Of a stretch of DNA of 64,000 nt, positions 55,401 to 63,889 are shown in pieces. The notes below the pieces were generated by a model, which was not told the origin of the DNA, did no database searches, and was given only the letters and a program-made list of their open reading frames with translations. Source of the DNA: Bacteroidetes bacterium UBA6183 (GTDB lineage Bacteria > Bacteroidota > Bacteroidia > UKL13-3); assembly GCA_002422865.1 (NCBI GenBank), contig DITN01000063.1, forward strand, positions 18,199 through 82,198. Reading direction: 5' to 3'. The translations under genes were made by a program, and so were the position numbers. The first letter of the stretch is position 1. Each line of letters begins with the position of its first letter.

Positions 55401-56664
55401 CTTCAATTCTAAGCCACAATACGTAGGTCAAAATTTTGATGTAGGTGCACCTGGTTTCGATTTTTTATTAGCTATGCAAGATCCCGAATACCGTTTTCAG
55501 GCTAGCCAAAAAGGGTGGTTAACAAAAGATACGCGAGTAAGTAATTACTACATAACAGATTTTAGAGAAAATATTACTGGTCGTGCCACACTTGAACCTA
55601 TTCAGGATTTTAGGGTTGAGTTAAATGTGTCAAAACAATACTCTCGTGCACAGCAATCGTTATTTAGATTTGATTCTATATTGGATACACACCGCGATGT
55701 TGGTCCATTGGTAGAGTCGGGAACGTATTCATTAACCTATAATATTTTTGCCACTACATTTTCTAAAGAATTGTCGGATGGAACATCAGAAGTGTTTAAT
55801 CAGTTTCAGGAAAATCGTAAAACAATTGCAGAACGATTATCCCAAAATACTGAACGTCCGGGTTTAGGAGTTGATAGTAATGGTTTCCCTGTGGGCTATA
55901 GTCGTAACGCACAAGATGTATTGATTCCAGCATTTTTAGCAGCATACTCTGGTAAGAATGCAAGTACATCGGCATTAACAGCTTTCCCGCAAATTCCGGT
56001 TCCAAACTGGCGCGTTACTTATACTGGTTTAACCCGTATCGAAAAAATTAAAGAATATGCAAGCAATGTAACCATTAACCACGCTTACACTTCAACTTAT
56101 TCAGTAGCTTCTTTTCAAACCATTACCGATACCGCTTCAACCAACTTAAATGGGGATTACAGTCCGCAATACCAAATACGAAGTATAAGTATGGTAGAGC
56201 GCTGGGGACCATTTATTGGCATTGATGTTACCTTAGTAAATAACTTAACGGCAAGATTTGAGTACAAACGTGATCGTACGTTAAATTTTGCTTTAACCAA
56301 CGGGCAATTAAGTGAGCAAAAAGGAAACGAGTTTGTATTTGGTACCGGTTATCGTACACAAAAGTTGCGTATTCCGTTTTTACGCGGAGGAAGAACTTTG
56401 GTGTTAAAAAATGATATTAACTTTAGGTTTGATTTTAGTATACGTGAGCAAGTAACTAAAGTACGTAACTTAGACAGACCAAGCAACGACCCTGTATTGG
56501 GTCAAACTGTTATATCTATCCGTCCAACCATAGAGTACATGATTAACGAGAAGTTGATGCTACGTATTTTCTACGATAGAAGACAAACCAATCCAGCCAC
56601 ATCAAACCAATTCCCAACCATCATTACCAGTGGTGGATTTAGTTTGAGGTATACAATACAGTAA
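49435..56664 (+). CDS. sprA: T9SS outer-membrane translocon protein SprA (Sov)
   Basis: The 2409-residue SprA forms the very large outer-membrane barrel that exports T9SS cargo, so it handles the sorting-domain proteins encoded elsewhere in this window. A TTG start at 49435 is needed to include the signal peptide (LSKIKYISLSSVFTLLASMVWG). Family motifs are repeated SprA domains (RPRGTAELIFQGNFNTVRNP; LDDFEASETPFDLRSPALNW; YLGNLEAGKENIPTDN) and a C-terminal barrel ending FSLRYTIQ. The reading frame is identical to that of ruvA, with only the TGA and 15 nt separating them. A Lys/Glu-rich insert lies at about residues 1919-1960. The length is typical of the family. Confidence 0.94.
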   Translation: MFTLSKIKYISLSSVFTLLASMVWGVTPDFFAWYEFDSDKKSVNHAFSFAPPDSSGGSDTTRKKLPYPIQDRKPYELNQKTHPFDLGEPSNIKNRYELDPNSNQYNYKSTVGGQQYRLGATVPVKEQLKRENDRQNAQYFKQRAQAQNFVKGGGLIPPLKVGPKIFDKIFGSGIIDIRPRGTAELIFQGNFNTVRNPAIALRQQSTGQFDFRQKIQLNVSGSVGDKMKVNMNYDTEATFDFENQMKLDYSGKDDDIIKKIELGNVSLPLNSSLIQGSQSLFGVKATMQFGKLTVTSIVTQQRGKTTETELQGGVQTTRFDIQADNYDMNKHYFLAQYFRDNYDAWLSNLPIISSPVVINRLEVWVTNRTGVFDNARDVIGFSDLGEAGKRDNKYWELNPNPNDTFPGNSANNLYGYLSGQGLNPDTALLRQSFQIQNQIARHQATTNLQAISQFQMINYARLLSPSEYNINTRLGYISLNSALNNDEVLCVAFEYTLDGRYFKVGEFTTDLPPNPEVPNVLYTKMLKGPSQRPDLPMWDLMMKNIYALGTFNIQPKDFKLNVVYADDPSGADLNYIPQQNEPLLSGVPLITVLNLDNLNTQQERAPDGIFDYIDGVTINSMQGRVIFPVVEPFGTHLTSKFVNNKDRARYYSFYELYDSTRFAAMQLPQYNKFFLRGTYQGSSSNEISLNSTNIPRGSVKVTANGAPLTENTDFVVDYNLGRVKILNTSLLNSGASIKVSSESNSLFTVQQKTLLGSRFDYKYNKDLLLGGTFLYLNERPLTPKVNIGEEPISNMIVGLDGSYKRDSRFLTKLVDKLPFIETKEISTITISGEFAKLIPGVQGALAQQGTAYLDDFEASETPFDLRSPALNWTLASTPQGQPDLFPEGNTLNNLEYGFKRANFAWYNIATTFYREDNFTPQHIQDDDEQLSNDCVREVDIKEIFPERQLQPGLPTNVSTLDLAFYPKERGPYNYNVDELNEDGTMANPTTKWGGMMRKIDQNDFEATNIDYIEVWMMDPYACKNDASNQGSFYLNLGNISEDILRDNRRSAENGLPRTEADNLYMDSTIWGRVPRKPVINFAFDADPAIRQQQDVGLDGFNDEGERAWFDTAYIRKVGQVHGTTSAAYQNASNDPSNDNYNYYLGTQYDNSQTTILDRYKRFNRHQGNSPTIEQSPEAYPVTATNTPDNEDINRDFTLNDIEEYYQYKVDISKNRLAVGQNYVTDSVRALATLKNGSTREITWYQLKIPVREYEKKVGQIYDFKSIRFMRMFMRGFNDDMILRFAYFQLVRADWRKYLGNLEAGKENIPTDNVDRTQFVVSTVNLEKNSRRAPIKYVAPPGIQREIDFSSPTAVEQNEQSLSLLVCDLRDGDARGAFKNISTDLRRYGKLRMFLHAEGVNDALKDDDVHAFIRIGTDLTNNYYEFEMPLKVTVPPTGNPSDIWPSANEMTITLEELINTKIARTNANYPFTAVYERQGGNGIYRVIGLPDLSQARVVMVGIRNPKAKPGINNDDALPKCAEVWFNELRMTEFNNQGGWAATGRVLAKLADFGNLQFTGSVSTVGWGGIDKKLNERSLNDQYNYDLQSNFELGKFFPKNFGLSIPLFLSYGNTIIRPFYNPLNPDVKLQKEIDESTNPAYVDRISRAADDYTTRRSLNFTNIRKNRMGTGKQHFYDVENFTFTYAYTETYRRNQSIEYYILENYRGMVGYTYNFAPKPWEPFKSKIKSKQLQLVKDFNLNFKPASWGARMEADRRYGVTINRNNDNPNTIIPTLFDKLFTMNRYYDFRYDITKGLKLDYNSTAMARIDEPIGRIDESTPQKQDSMWNNFWKGGRLTQYDQVMRLNYTIPINKIQLLSWTNLTYNYTANFQWKQAPPAADSLGNTIQNSRVQTWNANLNLIMLYNKFAILRELNNPGGTKAPSAPKKPKPKKKLTKKKDKNGKEIKEKEEEEEEKPAPKLNPAMKFALRLLTSTKNVTYQHTINNGMVLPGFNSKPQYVGQNFDVGAPGFDFLLAMQDPEYRFQASQKGWLTKDTRVSNYYITDFRENITGRATLEPIQDFRVELNVSKQYSRAQQSLFRFDSILDTHRDVGPLVESGTYSLTYNIFATTFSKELSDGTSEVFNQFQENRKTIAERLSQNTERPGLGVDSNGFPVGYSRNAQDVLIPAFLAAYSGKNASTSALTAFPQIPVPNWRVTYTGLTRIEKIKEYASNVTINHAYTSTYSVASFQTITDTASTNLNGDYSPQYQIRSISMVERWGPFIGIDVTLVNNLTARFEYKRDRTLNFALTNGQLSEQKGNEFVFGTGYRTQKLRIPFLRGGRTLVLKNDINFRFDFSIREQVTKVRNLDRPSNDPVLGQTVISIRPTIEYMINEKLMLRIFYDRRQTNPATSNQFPTIITSGGFSLRYTIQ

Positions 56665-56701
56665 TCAGCACAAATAACTTTTGTGCAAAACAGCCTAATT
56701 T

Positions 56702-57922
56702 ATGATGAAATACTTTTTGAGAACTTGTTTGCTATTTTTATTGCTTTCTGTTGGTTATAAACTTAATGCGCAAACAGTTTTATTAGCTGAAAGAGATAGC
56801 AGTTATAATCAATCACCAATTGCTAAAGCATGGTATAACGTACAGTCAACCTCTACAGGTTTTTTATTAAACGGTTGGCGCAGGAACAGGGCATTTTTTG
56901 TTGACCATAATTTTGATACAATCAACAACAATTACATCAATTCCATTTTACAAAAAAGTAAAGCAACCGGATATATAGTTGCAACAAACAATAGCAACTG
57001 TTTCAGGTTTTTTAATGGTAAGTTGTTGTATTATGATGCTAAAATCAATCAGGAAAAAGTGGTTTTAAAATTCCCGTTTACATACAGGGGTATTACATAC
57101 AATTTGTATCAAGGAAAGTCATTGCACAACGAAGGTTTTTTTGCTTTATATGACAGTGTATCTAACGGAATTATTTTTCAAATTGAACCCAAACGAAACG
57201 CTACATTAAATGCCGATTGGTCTATTCAAAAAGGGTCTATAAGTAAAGCATGCCTTTTAATTTGGGTTGATGCTAAAGGTAAAATTTTAGAGGGTATTGG
57301 TAAGTACGATTCACTATATCATTTCGACAACTCAGATGCAGCAGGCGTTAATCATTTTACGATAAATGCTAAAGAAAGATTAGTAATAATTACCCAAAAG
57401 GCATCAAAAAATTTGCAAACTTATAATTTAGCCAATAAGCAATATGCAAAATATGCATTAAATACATCGCAAGTTGCGGGTAATTTTAATAAATACACTT
57501 CATTAAAAAGAAACGATACCATTGAGGCTATAGAAAAGGTTTTAATAGAAACACCCAGTTTTGATGATTTGATTTATGATGAATACAAAAACTGCTATTA
57601 CATTTTAAGAACCGATGCCGGATTTGATAGTACTTGGGAAATAACAACGCAAAAAAGTGTTTTTACTGTTCAGCAAAGCCCTGCTCCTAAAACTAAAAAG
57701 GCAAAAGTATGCAGCCCCGGCAGCCCACAAATGTTTAAGCAATTTAAAGTATATGCCAATAAACCAACTTACCTGCAAGTGTATGATGCCAATTTTAAAT
57801 TTGTAAGAGAATACCAAGTTGATTTATCGAACAACATCAGGTTTGTAAAAGTTTATCCCAATTATATTTTGGTTAATAATCCTGTTTTAGCCCAATCAAT
57901 GTATAAGTTGTTCATTGAATAA
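56702..57922 (+). CDS. Secreted protein of unknown function downstream of sprA
   Basis: The 406-residue protein has a signal peptide (MKYFLRTCLLFLLLSVGYKLNAQ). The mature protein is beta-rich with recurrent aromatic strands (LAERDSSYNQSP, GFFALYDSVSNG, KYALNTSQVAGNFN), a cysteine-containing KTKKAKVCSPGSPQMFKQF stretch near residue 330, and no T9SS sorting domain. Beta-propeller-like repeats are conceivable but not convincing. It starts 37 nt after the sprA stop at ATGATGAAA (either ATG is possible), so it is probably cotranscribed with ruvA-sprA. The family is not recognised; it could be an envelope accessory protein. Confidence 0.75.
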   Translation: MMKYFLRTCLLFLLLSVGYKLNAQTVLLAERDSSYNQSPIAKAWYNVQSTSTGFLLNGWRRNRAFFVDHNFDTINNNYINSILQKSKATGYIVATNNSNCFRFFNGKLLYYDAKINQEKVVLKFPFTYRGITYNLYQGKSLHNEGFFALYDSVSNGIIFQIEPKRNATLNADWSIQKGSISKACLLIWVDAKGKILEGIGKYDSLYHFDNSDAAGVNHFTINAKERLVIITQKASKNLQTYNLANKQYAKYALNTSQVAGNFNKYTSLKRNDTIEAIEKVLIETPSFDDLIYDEYKNCYYILRTDAGFDSTWEITTQKSVFTVQQSPAPKTKKAKVCSPGSPQMFKQFKVYANKPTYLQVYDANFKFVREYQVDLSNNIRFVKVYPNYILVNNPVLAQSMYKLFIE

Positions 57923-58110
57923 TACCTGAACAGTTTGATTATTTCTAAAGGAATTATTAGTGTTATTTTGAGAATTAAAGTATCGAGACTTAGTGCATTC
58001 TTATCAAGAAATTAATGTTTGATTGTTGAATCATCTTTGAAGGATTCCATAGGGCATATGATGATTTTACGTAACAATCAAAGTGACTGTTTGTGGGCTG
58101 GGTTTGGTAA

Positions 58111-58140
58111 GCAATCCCTAAGCGTAGCGGCTTGGATTGC
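58111..58140. repeat. Hairpin in the long gap after the sprA cluster
   Basis: GCAATCC-ct-AAGC, a 6-nt loop GTAGCG, then GCTT-GGATTGC: 11 base pairs with one 2-nt bulge. No T tract follows. It resembles REP-type hairpins and shares GTAGCG with other repeats here. The whole gap 57923-58515 (593 bp) holds no convincing gene; the only other structure is a short GGGG/CCCC hairpin near 58336-58348. Confidence 0.5.
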
Positions 58141-58515
58141 GCTGCAAAAACAGGCACAGTAGATTGTAGTAAAAGCATCATAAGCCTTGAATTTTTTGGG
58201 TACTTTTTAGCTCTATATTTTTATGTTTTCATCGGTATCGCTGAATGTAAACATTTGTTTCAAGACAACTGCGCAGCAATCAACGAGGCCAAAAAACAAT
58301 AAACAACAACGAGTTAAAAAGTATCGCGGGTTTGGGGTGCAGCCCCATGAATGAAAAATTTGTTTTTTTTTAAGATAATCATTTGATAATCTGAGTAAAA
58401 TTCAGATTAAGTAATAACCTTTTCAAATCGTATTGATGTTCTAAAACTCAATTTGAGAGGTCGGCTTAACTCGAACTAAGGTTGGATTGGACATAATCCT
58501 CAACGAAATCAAACC

Positions 58516-58932
58516 TCACCTAACATACATCTTCACATGTTCAATACCACCTTCCCAAAAGTGTTCGCCTTTGGGTAAAAGATTGTGGCGCAGGTAGAAA
58601 TTTTTGGCGGCCAATTGCGCATGTAAATAAACCGGTTTTTCGTCTTGAGGCACATCAGCAATAATCCGTTTTAGCAATGCTGCTCCAACCTGCTGATTTC
58701 TATATAATTTAGTAACAGCAAACCGCTCTAGTTTATAACCTTTTTCTGTTGCACGCCAACGCGCAGTACCCACTATCTTATTGTTAATCAGAGCAACATA
58801 ATGGTAGCTTTCTACTTCAAATTCCCATTCAATATCCTCAGGGCAATTTTGCTCTATTACAAATACTTCTTTACGAATTTTATGTGCCTCATTTAGCTCT
58901 TCGGGCGTTTCAACCAACTTTACCTTAATCAT
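58516..58932 (-). CDS. GNAT-family N-acetyltransferase (ElaA-like)
   Basis: The protein has 138 residues from the ATG at 58932; the longer in-frame start adds 40 residues reading over the divergent aldolase promoter and is rejected. It is a GNAT domain: [17 protein letters not shown] (the ElaA-type N-terminal motif), [16 protein letters not shown], then the acetyl-CoA-binding [22 protein letters not shown] with the Q/R-x-x-G-x-A/G motif, then [15 protein letters not shown]. The acceptor substrate is unknown. It is divergent from fbaB, with the -7 palindrome between the two starts. Confidence 0.88.
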   Translation of the reverse strand: MIKVKLVETPEELNEAHKIRKEVFVIEQNCPEDIEWEFEVESYHYVALINNKIVGTARWRATEKGYKLERFAVTKLYRNQQVGAALLKRIIADVPQDEKPVYLHAQLAAKNFYLRHNLLPKGEHFWEGGIEHVKMYVR

Positions 58933-58955
58933 ACCTTGAGTTTGTAAAAAAAGTT

Positions 58956-58971
58956 TATGTTTGCAAACATA
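58956..58971. promoter_or_regulatory. Perfect palindrome combining two divergent -7 elements
   Basis: TATGTTTGCAAACATA is a perfect 16-bp palindrome. Each half is TATGTTTG, the Bacteroidota -7 consensus TAnnTTTG, one per strand. It lies 14 nt before the aldolase ATG and 23 nt before the GNAT ATG, so very short leaders are implied if both halves are used. Confidence 0.6.
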
Positions 58972-58985
58972 ATACATCAAGTAAC

Positions 58986-60038
58986 ATGAGCAACATAGTT
59001 GAATTATTAGGCGCAAATGCCGACAGCTTACTAAAGCACGAGTGTAAAACAATTAGCAAAGAGCATATTCACGCTCCAAGCCCAACTTTTGTAAACGATA
59101 TTTTCGGACAAAGTAACCGTAACCCTCAAGTATTACGTAGCTTACAACAAATTTACAGCACCGGCCGTTTAGCAAATACCGGATATGTTTCAATTTTACC
59201 TGTAGATCAAGGTATTGAGCATAGCGGTGGAGCTTCATTTGCACCAAATCCTCGTTATTTCGACCCTCAAAATATTGTAGAATTAGCTATTGAAGGCGGT
59301 TGTAATGCTGTGGCTTCAACATATGGTGTTTTAGCTTCTTGTTCACGCAAATACGCCCATAAAATTCCTTTTATTGTTAAAATTAATCACAACGAGTTTT
59401 TAAGCTACCCAAATAAATTCGACCAAATTATGTTTGGTTCGGTAGAGGAAGCTTGGAACTTAGGTGCTGTGGCTGTTGGTGCTACTATTTATTTTGGTAG
59501 TGATGAAAGCGCACGCCAAATACAAGAAGTTGCCGCTGCTTTTGAGCGTGCACACGAGTTGGGTATGGCTACCATTTTATGGTGCTACTTACGTAACAAC
59601 TCATTTAAAAAAGATGGTGTTGATTACCACACTGCTGCCGATTTAACAGGCCAAGCCAATCACTTGGGTGTAACTATCCAAGCGGATATTATCAAACAAA
59701 AATTACCTACAGTTAACGGTGGTTATACTGCATTAAACTTCGGTAAAACACACAATAAAGTGTACACAGAACTTTCATCAAACAACCCAATTGATTTGGC
59801 ACGTTACCAAGTAGCAAATTGCTACATGGGTCGCCAAGGTTTAATTAACTCGGGTGGAGAAAGTAAAGGAGCCAGCGATTTAGCTGAAGCAGTTACTACA
59901 GCAGTAATTAACAAACGTGCCGGAGGCCAAGGGTTAATTTCAGGTCGTAAAGCATTCCAAAAACCGGTTAACGAAGGTGTTGCGTTATTAAATGCAATTC
60001 AAGATGTATACCTTGATAAATCTATTACTTTAGCTTAA
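58986..60038 (+). CDS. fbaB: Class I fructose-bisphosphate aldolase
   Basis: The 350-residue cytosolic aldolase of the DhnA/FbaB type (class I, Schiff-base, metal-independent) interconverts fructose 1,6-bisphosphate with dihydroxyacetone phosphate and glyceraldehyde 3-phosphate. Family motifs are [23 protein letters not shown] (about 67-90), [29 protein letters not shown], a region with LNFGKTHNK (about 248-256) that probably holds the active lysine, and [17 protein letters not shown] near the C-terminus. Length is as expected. It is divergent from a GNAT gene across a palindromic -7 element and ends in an intrinsic terminator. Confidence 0.93.
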   Translation: MSNIVELLGANADSLLKHECKTISKEHIHAPSPTFVNDIFGQSNRNPQVLRSLQQIYSTGRLANTGYVSILPVDQGIEHSGGASFAPNPRYFDPQNIVELAIEGGCNAVASTYGVLASCSRKYAHKIPFIVKINHNEFLSYPNKFDQIMFGSVEEAWNLGAVAVGATIYFGSDESARQIQEVAAAFERAHELGMATILWCYLRNNSFKKDGVDYHTAADLTGQANHLGVTIQADIIKQKLPTVNGGYTALNFGKTHNKVYTELSSNNPIDLARYQVANCYMGRQGLINSGGESKGASDLAEAVTTAVINKRAGGQGLISGRKAFQKPVNEGVALLNAIQDVYLDKSITLA

Positions 60039-60054
60039 TTAAGTTAATAAGTTA

Positions 60055-60102
60055 TTGGTTGGTTGGGTGATGTTTTTCGCTCAATCAACCAATTTTGTTT
60101 TT
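60055..60102 (+). terminator. Intrinsic terminator after fbaB
   Basis: TTGGTTGGTTG (60055-60065) pairs with CAATCAACCAA (60082-60092), one wobble, followed by TTTTGTTTTT. It begins 16 nt after the aldolase stop, so accD has its own promoter or relies on readthrough. Confidence 0.82.
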
Positions 60103-60136
60103 AACACAGAGGTTAAAATCTCAAATACTAAAAAAA

Positions 60137-61009
60137 ATGAGTTGGTTTAAACGTGTAAAAGAAGGTATTACAACCTCAACCGAAGATAAAAAAGCGGTAC
60201 CTGATGGGTTGTGGCACAAGTGCCCAAGATGTAAAAAAGCCATTACCACAGCCGAGCATGAGGCCAATCAGTTTGTTTGTCCCGGTTGTAATTACCACGA
60301 TAAAATCGGTTCGAAAGAATATTTTGAACTGTTGTTTGATGACAGCAAATACACCGAGTTGTTTGCCAATATTCATCCAACCGACCCTTTAGAGTTTAAA
60401 GATACCAAGGACTATAAATCGCGTTTGGCTGATAGCCAAAAGAAAAGTGGCATGACAGATGCCATGCGTGTTGGTACAGGTACTATTCATAGTTTTCCTA
60501 TTGTTATTGCCTGCATGGACTTTAACTTTATTGGAGGAAGTATGGGTAGCGTGATGGGTGAAAAAATTGCACGTGCCATCGATTATGGTCGCGAAAATAA
60601 AATTCCAGTAATGGTCATTTCAAAATCGGGTGGTGCCCGCATGATGGAAGCTGCGTTTAGCTTAATGCAAATGGCTAAAACATCAGCAAAACTGGCCTTG
60701 TTGGCAAAGGATGGTATTCCTTATATTAGTTTATTAACCGATCCTACAACAGGTGGAGTTACGGCATCTTTTGCAATGTTGGGCGATTTTAATATTGCCG
60801 AACCGGAAGCATTAATTGGATTTGCCGGTCCGCGTGTTATCCGCGAAACTATTGGTAAAGATTTACCTAAAGGTTTCCAAAGTTCAGAGTTTTTATTAGA
60901 GCATGGTTTCGTTGATATGATTGTAAACCGTACCAACTTAAGAAATCAATTGGGGCAATTACTTTCGTTGTTGGCTAATAAACCATTGGTTAAGTCGGAA
61001 GTAGCCTAA
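60137..61009 (+). CDS. accD: Acetyl-CoA carboxylase carboxyltransferase beta subunit
   Basis: The protein has 290 residues from the ATG at 60137 (MSWFKRVKEGITTS); an upstream in-frame start adds 14 residues with no family likeness. The N-terminal zinc ribbon has four cysteines C29, C32, C48, C51 (CPRC, CPGC). The carboxyltransferase domain follows with FIGGSMGSVMGEKIARAI, ISKSGGARMMEA, LTDPTTGGVTASFAMLGD and FAGPRVIRETIG. AccD pairs with AccA to transfer CO2 from carboxybiotin to acetyl-CoA, the first step of fatty acid synthesis. No accA, accB or accC gene is near. An intrinsic terminator follows. Confidence 0.96.
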   Translation: MSWFKRVKEGITTSTEDKKAVPDGLWHKCPRCKKAITTAEHEANQFVCPGCNYHDKIGSKEYFELLFDDSKYTELFANIHPTDPLEFKDTKDYKSRLADSQKKSGMTDAMRVGTGTIHSFPIVIACMDFNFIGGSMGSVMGEKIARAIDYGRENKIPVMVISKSGGARMMEAAFSLMQMAKTSAKLALLAKDGIPYISLLTDPTTGGVTASFAMLGDFNIAEPEALIGFAGPRVIRETIGKDLPKGFQSSEFLLEHGFVDMIVNRTNLRNQLGQLLSLLANKPLVKSEVA

Positions 61010-61027
61010 TACTTATTTCCAATTTTC

Positions 61028-61063
61028 AAAAAGCAGTGCAACACAAGTTGTGCTGCTTTTTTG
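61028..61063 (+). terminator. Intrinsic terminator after accD
   Basis: AAAAAGCAG(TG)CAAC and GTTG(TG)CTGCTTTTTT with loop ACAA form a stem with two wobble pairs, then T6. It lies 19 nt after the accD stop. Confidence 0.8.
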
Positions 61064-61078
61064 GTTTAAGTTAGAATA

Positions 61079-61109
61079 TTTGCTAGTTTCAATAAATTGC
61101 ATAGCTTTG
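61079..61109 (+). promoter_or_regulatory. rpsO promoter, full Bacteroidota consensus
   Basis: TTTG at 61079-61082, a spacer of exactly 19 bp, and TAGCTTTG at 61102-61109 match TTTG-N19-TAnnTTTG. The -7 element ends 34 nt before the rpsO start. This is the clearest promoter in the window. Confidence 0.85.
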
Positions 61110-61143
61110 CGGCTCATTTTATTAAACAATAAAACTATAAATT

Positions 61144-61419
61144 ATGTATTTGACCACAGACACGAAGCAATCAATCTTCGAAAAGTACGGTAAAGCCAAG
61201 TCTAAAACAGACACAGGTTCAGCTGAGAGTCAGATCGCATTATTTACTCACCGTATTAATCACATTACGGGCCACTTAAAGCAAAATAAAAAAGATTATT
61301 CTGCTGAGTTAAGCCTTGTGAAATTGGTAGGTAAAAGACGCGCTCTATTAGACTATCTTGTTAAAAATGATATCTTCCGTTACAGGGCGATTATTAAAGA
61401 ATTAGAAATCCGTAAATAA
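61144..61419 (+). CDS. rpsO: 30S ribosomal protein S15
   Basis: The 91-residue S15 contains the conserved TGSAESQIALFTHRINHITGHLKQNKKDY (about 24-52) and LVKLVGKRRALLDYLVKNDIFRY (about 60-82), which bind the central domain of 16S rRNA early in 30S assembly. It is the expected length. The gene has a consensus promoter 34 nt upstream and is followed by structured RNA before pnp, the order seen in many bacteria. Confidence 0.97.
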   Translation: MYLTTDTKQSIFEKYGKAKSKTDTGSAESQIALFTHRINHITGHLKQNKKDYSAELSLVKLVGKRRALLDYLVKNDIFRYRAIIKELEIRK

Positions 61420-61440
61420 TGTTCAGTTATTTTGGATTAG

Positions 61441-61520
61441 CGATACACCTTCCGGCATCTATGTCGGTTTGCATATCGTAAATTTCATAAAAGCAGGGGC
61501 CAACAAAAGCCTCTGCTTTT
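61441..61520 (+). promoter_or_regulatory. Two hairpins between rpsO and pnp
   Basis: The first, 61441-61478, has outer arms CGATA/TATCG and inner CCGgCAT/ATGtCGG. The second, 61489-61520, has AAAAGCAGGGGC and GCCTCTGCTTTT, one wobble, followed by GTGTTTTATT, so it can act as a terminator of rpsO. In Escherichia coli the same interval holds the RNase III sites that control pnp; a similar use here is inferred. Confidence 0.65.
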
Positions 61521-61642
61521 GTGTTTTATTGTAGTTATAATAAGATGAAAATATAAACCTGAGTGTAGGTTTACACAGAGCTAAAAAGAAACTTAAACAA
61601 AATAAACCTTGCAGGGAATAGGCCCTGTAAAAAATTAGAAAA

Positions 61643-63820
61643 ATGAGTAAAGCAACAACAAAAACGCTTGAAATAGGTGGTAAAACCATTTCAATCGAAA
61701 CAGGCCGCTTAGCACGTCAGGCTGACGGTGCTGTGGTAGTAAAAATGGGCGACACGATGATTCTTGCAACAGCAGTATCAGCACGTGAAGCTAAAGAAGA
61801 CGTGGATTTTATGCCACTAACGGTAGATTACCAAGAGAAGTTTGCTGCTGTAGGCCGCATTCCGGGTAGTTTCCACAAACGCGAAGCAAAATTAAGCGAT
61901 TACGAAGTATTGGTTAGCCGTATTGTTGACCGTGCATTACGTCCGCTTTTTCCTGAAAATTACCATGCTGATACGCAGGTAATGTTACAATTAATTTCAT
62001 CAGACAAAAACTTAAACCCTGATTGCTTAGTAGGTTTAGCTGCTTCGGCTGCTTTAATGGTAAGTGATATTCCATTTAACGGTCCAATTTCTGAAGTACG
62101 CATAGCACGTATAAATGGTGAGTTTGTGTTAAACCCTTACATCGACCAGTTGGCTAGCGCTGATATGGACTTAATAGTAGCCGGTACAGAGCACGATTTA
62201 AATATGGTGGAAGGTGAGTGCAGCGAGGTAAGTGAAATAGACATGTTAGCTGCTTTAAAAATTGCACACGAAGCTATTAAACTTCAATGTAAAGCTCAGT
62301 GGGATTTATGTGACATGTTAGGTGGTCGCAAGCCTGCTCGTGCATACAACCACGAGCGTAGTGATGATGCGTTGGCTGCACATATTCGTGAGTTTGCTTA
62401 CGATAAAATTATGGCTATTGCCAAAGGCGCGCTAGGTAAAAACGAGCGTAGTGAAGCATTTAAAGCTATTCGTAAAGAATACATCAACCAGTTTTATCCG
62501 GAAGGCAGCGAAACTGCTCACGATAAATTTTTATTGAACAAATACTTCCACGATGTGGAGTATGATGCTGTTCGCGCCATGATTTTAAACGATAAAACGC
62601 GTTTAGATGGCCGTAAGTTAGATGAAGTTCGCCCTATTTGGAGTGAAGTAGGTTATTTACCTGCAGCACACGGTAGTGCTGTATTTACACGTGGTGAAAC
62701 ACAATCGTTAACCACCGTAACTTTAGGTACTAAATTAGATGAGCAATTATTAGATGCACCAATGAATGCAGGTTATGCTAAATTCTTGTTGCATTATAAC
62801 TTCCCTTCGTTTTCAACCGGTGAGGTAAAGCCTAACCGTGGTCCGGGACGTAGAGAGATTGGTCATGGTAACCTTGCATTACGTGGTTTAAAACGCATCT
62901 TACCACCGTTAACCGAAAGTCCTTATACCATTCGTATTGTAAGTGATATTTTAGAATCTAATGGTTCATCATCAATGGCCACAGTTTGTGCCGGTTCGTT
63001 AGCATTAATGGATGCAGGTATTAAAATTAGCGGAGCTGTTAGTGGTGTGGCTATGGGTTTAATTAGCGATGAAACTACTGGGAAATACGCAATTTTAACA
63101 GATATCTTGGGTGATGAAGATCACTTAGGCGATATGGACTTCAAAGTAGTGGGTACTGCCAAAGGTATTACTGCTTGCCAAATGGATATTAAAATCAATG
63201 GTTTGAAATGGGAGATGGTTGAGGAAGCTTTAAAACAAGCTAATGCAGGCCGTTTGCACATCATGAACGAGATGAATAAAACCATCAGCAAACCTAATGA
63301 AGATTACAAACCACATGCTCCACGTATCGAAACCATTATTATTGATAAAGATTTTATTGGTGCAGTAATTGGTCCGGGTGGTAAGGTAATTCAAGGCATA
63401 CAAAAAGATACCGGTGCTACTATTTCTATTACAGAAGTTGGTAATACTGGTGTTGTTGAAGTAGCGGCTACCAATGGTGATAGCATGCGTAGAGCAGTTG
63501 ACATCATTAAAGGTATTACTGCAGTTCCTGTAGTGGGTGAAGAATACGTTGGTAAAGTTAAAACCATCGTTGATTTCGGTGCTTTTGTTGAATATCTACC
63601 TGGTAAAGATGGTTTATTACACATTAGTGAAGTGAGTTGGAATCGTTTACCAAGTATGGAAGGTGTGTTACAAGTAGGCGAAGAAATAAAAGTAAAGTTG
63701 ATAGAAATCGATAAGAAAACCGGTAAGGTTAAATTATCACATAAAGTTTTATTACCTCGTCCTCCTCGTCCTGAAAACAAACCAGAAGGCGCAGCACCAA
63801 GTGCAGAAAATAACGCTTAA
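61643..63820 (+). CDS. pnp: Polynucleotide phosphorylase
   Basis: The 725-residue enzyme is a 3'-to-5' phosphorolytic exoribonuclease that degrades mRNA. It has two RNase PH domains (about 8-220 and 315-535), separated by a helical segment; the second carries the core ([26 protein letters not shown]). A KH domain (about 555-615, with [12 protein letters not shown]) and an S1 RNA-binding domain (about 633-700, [27 protein letters not shown]) follow. The start is ATG at 61643. Both RNA-binding domains are intact, so full activity is expected. rpsO lies upstream with processing-type hairpins between. A perfect palindromic terminator follows. Confidence 0.97.
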   Translation: MSKATTKTLEIGGKTISIETGRLARQADGAVVVKMGDTMILATAVSAREAKEDVDFMPLTVDYQEKFAAVGRIPGSFHKREAKLSDYEVLVSRIVDRALRPLFPENYHADTQVMLQLISSDKNLNPDCLVGLAASAALMVSDIPFNGPISEVRIARINGEFVLNPYIDQLASADMDLIVAGTEHDLNMVEGECSEVSEIDMLAALKIAHEAIKLQCKAQWDLCDMLGGRKPARAYNHERSDDALAAHIREFAYDKIMAIAKGALGKNERSEAFKAIRKEYINQFYPEGSETAHDKFLLNKYFHDVEYDAVRAMILNDKTRLDGRKLDEVRPIWSEVGYLPAAHGSAVFTRGETQSLTTVTLGTKLDEQLLDAPMNAGYAKFLLHYNFPSFSTGEVKPNRGPGRREIGHGNLALRGLKRILPPLTESPYTIRIVSDILESNGSSSMATVCAGSLALMDAGIKISGAVSGVAMGLISDETTGKYAILTDILGDEDHLGDMDFKVVGTAKGITACQMDIKINGLKWEMVEEALKQANAGRLHIMNEMNKTISKPNEDYKPHAPRIETIIIDKDFIGAVIGPGGKVIQGIQKDTGATISITEVGNTGVVEVAATNGDSMRRAVDIIKGITAVPVVGEEYVGKVKTIVDFGAFVEYLPGKDGLLHISEVSWNRLPSMEGVLQVGEEIKVKLIEIDKKTGKVKLSHKVLLPRPPRPENKPEGAAPSAENNA

Positions 63821-63840
63821 TTAATATAGGTTATATTACA

Positions 63841-63868
63841 AAATAGGCCACCCTAGGGTGGCCTATTT
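63841..63868. terminator. Palindromic bidirectional terminator after pnp
   Basis: AAATAGGCCACCCT (63841-63854) and AGGGTGGCCTATTT (63855-63868) form a perfect 28-bp palindrome with A and T ends. It lies between the pnp stop and the end of the convergent gene at the window edge. Confidence 0.88.
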
Positions 63869-63889
63869 GCGTTAATAAAAGTGCTTGTT

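Noticed and set aside
59053..60392. Short frames on either strand across fbaB and accD
   Set aside because: They are shadows of strongly conserved genes and lack any family likeness.
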